In this document: positions 12,070 through 12,728 of the stretch, one piece after another
How the letters are laid out: every line of letters begins with the position of its first letter
How positions within the stretch are numbered: position 1 is the stretch's first letter
DNA from: Balneolia bacterium
Lineage (GTDB): Bacteria; Bacteroidota; Rhodothermia; Balneolales; Cyclonatronaceae
DNA length: 12,728 bases
Direction: 5' to 3'
Assembly (NCBI GenBank): GCA_003566395.1
Contig: PXDL01000191.1
Location: 1-12,728, forward strand
Notes under the pieces: generated by a model
Databases searched by the model: none
What the model was told of the DNA's origin: nothing
Seen by the model: the letters and a program-made list of their open reading frames with translations, nothing else
Program-made: the position numbers and the translations under genes

Positions 12070-12728
12070 ATGAACTTGAATAAATTTACAATTAAGGCGC
12101 AGGAAGCCATACAGGCGGCTTTTGAGAAGGCGGCCGATAAGAATCAGCAGGCCGTTGAGCCGGATCATTTGCTGCTGGCGCTTCTCACAGACAAGCAGGG
12201 CATTAGCCTGAGTATTCTGAAGAAAGTTGGGGTCAACACGGACGCCATCACCCAAAAATTACAGGGCCATCTTGACACGCTGCCGACCGTGAAAGGAGCC
12301 TCGGTTTCGGGACAGTACCCCGGAAACGACTTGAAGGCGGTGCTGGATTCGGCTTCTAAAATTTCCTCAAAAATGGGAGATGAATACATCAGCTCGGAGC
12401 ATATTCTGCTCGCGACGATGGATCATAATATCCATGCAGCCCGTGTTTTGAAAGATCAGGGCCTCACCAAAGACAGCCTGATGAAAGTGCTGAAGGAAGT
12501 ACGCGGCAGCAGCAGGGTGGACGATCCTAATGCGGAAAGCCGGTATCAGTCGCTGCAAAAATATACGCGCGACCTGAACGAATTGGCTGAAAAAAACAAG
12601 CTTGATCCGGTAATCGGCAGGGATCAGGAAATCCGCCGGGTGATGCAAATCCTGAACCGGCGAACAAAGAACAATCCCGTTCTTATCGGTGAGCCGGGCG
12701 TGGGTAAAACGGCCATTGCCGAAGGTCT
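12070..12728 (+). CDS. clpB: ClpB disaggregase, N-terminal part (3' end outside the window)
   Basis: About 219 of an expected ~860-880 residues are present, from the ATG at 12070 to the window end with no stop. The Clp N-domain (residues 1-~145) begins MNLNKFTIKAQEAIQAAFEK and contains two Clp repeats, the second with SSEHILLATMDHN. After the linker comes ESRYQSLQKYTRDLNELAEK, the family-typical lead into NBD1, then DPVIGRDQEIRRVMQILNRR and Walker A GEPGVGKT. This is a hexameric AAA+ ATPase that works with DnaK and J-proteins to pull apart protein aggregates. Candidate heat-shock control elements lie in the 295-base upstream gap. ClpC or ClpA are less likely given the FTIKAQEAI start and the ELAEKNKLDPVIGRD linker, but the middle domain that would settle it is not visible. 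Confidence 0.95.
   Translation, partial: MNLNKFTIKAQEAIQAAFEKAADKNQQAVEPDHLLLALLTDKQGISLSILKKVGVNTDAITQKLQGHLDTLPTVKGASVSGQYPGNDLKAVLDSASKISSKMGDEYISSEHILLATMDHNIHAARVLKDQGLTKDSLMKVLKEVRGSSRVDDPNAESRYQSLQKYTRDLNELAEKNKLDPVIGRDQEIRRVMQILNRRTKNNPVLIGEPGVGKTAIAEG

Noticed and set aside
11787..12255. Minus-strand ORFs across the clpB upstream region and clpB start
   Set aside because: They overlap the start of clpB or each other and show no recognisable domain or ribosome site.
1..12728. CRISPR arrays, tRNA or rRNA genes, insertion sequences, prophage genes
   Set aside because: No repeat-spacer arrays, cloverleaf-like sequences, transposase motifs or phage genes were found by reading both strands.

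Overview
The window looks like chromosomal DNA from a Gram-negative, probably aquatic bacterium of moderate G+C. My best guess is the Bacteroidota/Balneolota side of the tree. This rests on gene style: two lipobox proteins, a TlpA/CcdA pair, a DUF3179 lipoprotein, AhpD-like proteins, many starts with poor Shine-Dalgarno sequences, and a ClpB of ordinary bacterial type. It is an inference, because no rRNA or other marker gene is present. I see no tRNA, rRNA, CRISPR array, transposase or phage gene.

Layout. Bases 1-644 are the 3' end of a GH13 (alpha-amylase superfamily) enzyme, followed by a long, near-perfect hairpin (664-709). Bases 810-1540 are an A+T-rich scar. On the minus strand it holds the broken remains of a DUF4258 gene (two in-frame stops and one frameshift can be located) and, next to it, a second remnant that may have been its partner. 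A 99-bp inverted-repeat element (1401-1499) follows, whose minus-strand RNA would fold well.

Bases 1541-5469 are five minus-strand genes. In transcription order they are a DUF3179 lipoprotein, an alpha/beta hydrolase, an AraC-type regulator, an AhpD-like (carboxymuconolactone decarboxylase family) protein and a small membrane protein. The hydrolase closely resembles the N-terminal half of the usual hydrolase-OsmC fusion but has no OsmC half. A second AhpD-like gene (5595-6152) is divergent from the DUF3179 gene.

Bases 6208-9720 are two minus-strand operons. One is tlpA-like lipoprotein thioredoxin plus ccdA-like thiol transporter. The other is an OmpR-type response regulator overlapping a HAMP sensor kinase by 8 bp. 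Between them lies a 22-bp-spaced direct repeat that could be a regulator site. Bases 9793-12728 carry a chaperone pair on the plus strand, a CbpA-type J-protein and the start of clpB, separated by a minus-strand DUF2306-like membrane protein whose 3' end overlaps the J-protein gene by 10 bp.

Together the middle of the window reads as a thiol/peroxide-handling neighbourhood: two CxxC AhpD-like proteins, a TlpA-type thioredoxin, CcdA, and a hydrolase whose relatives are fused to a peroxide reductase. A two-component system and protein-quality-control genes lie alongside. I do not see a clear new defence or mobile system. The points most worth checking are the structured intergenic element at 1401-1499, the decayed DUF4258 locus, the OsmC-less hydrolase beside AraC/AhpD, and the missing cis-proline in the TlpA-like protein.
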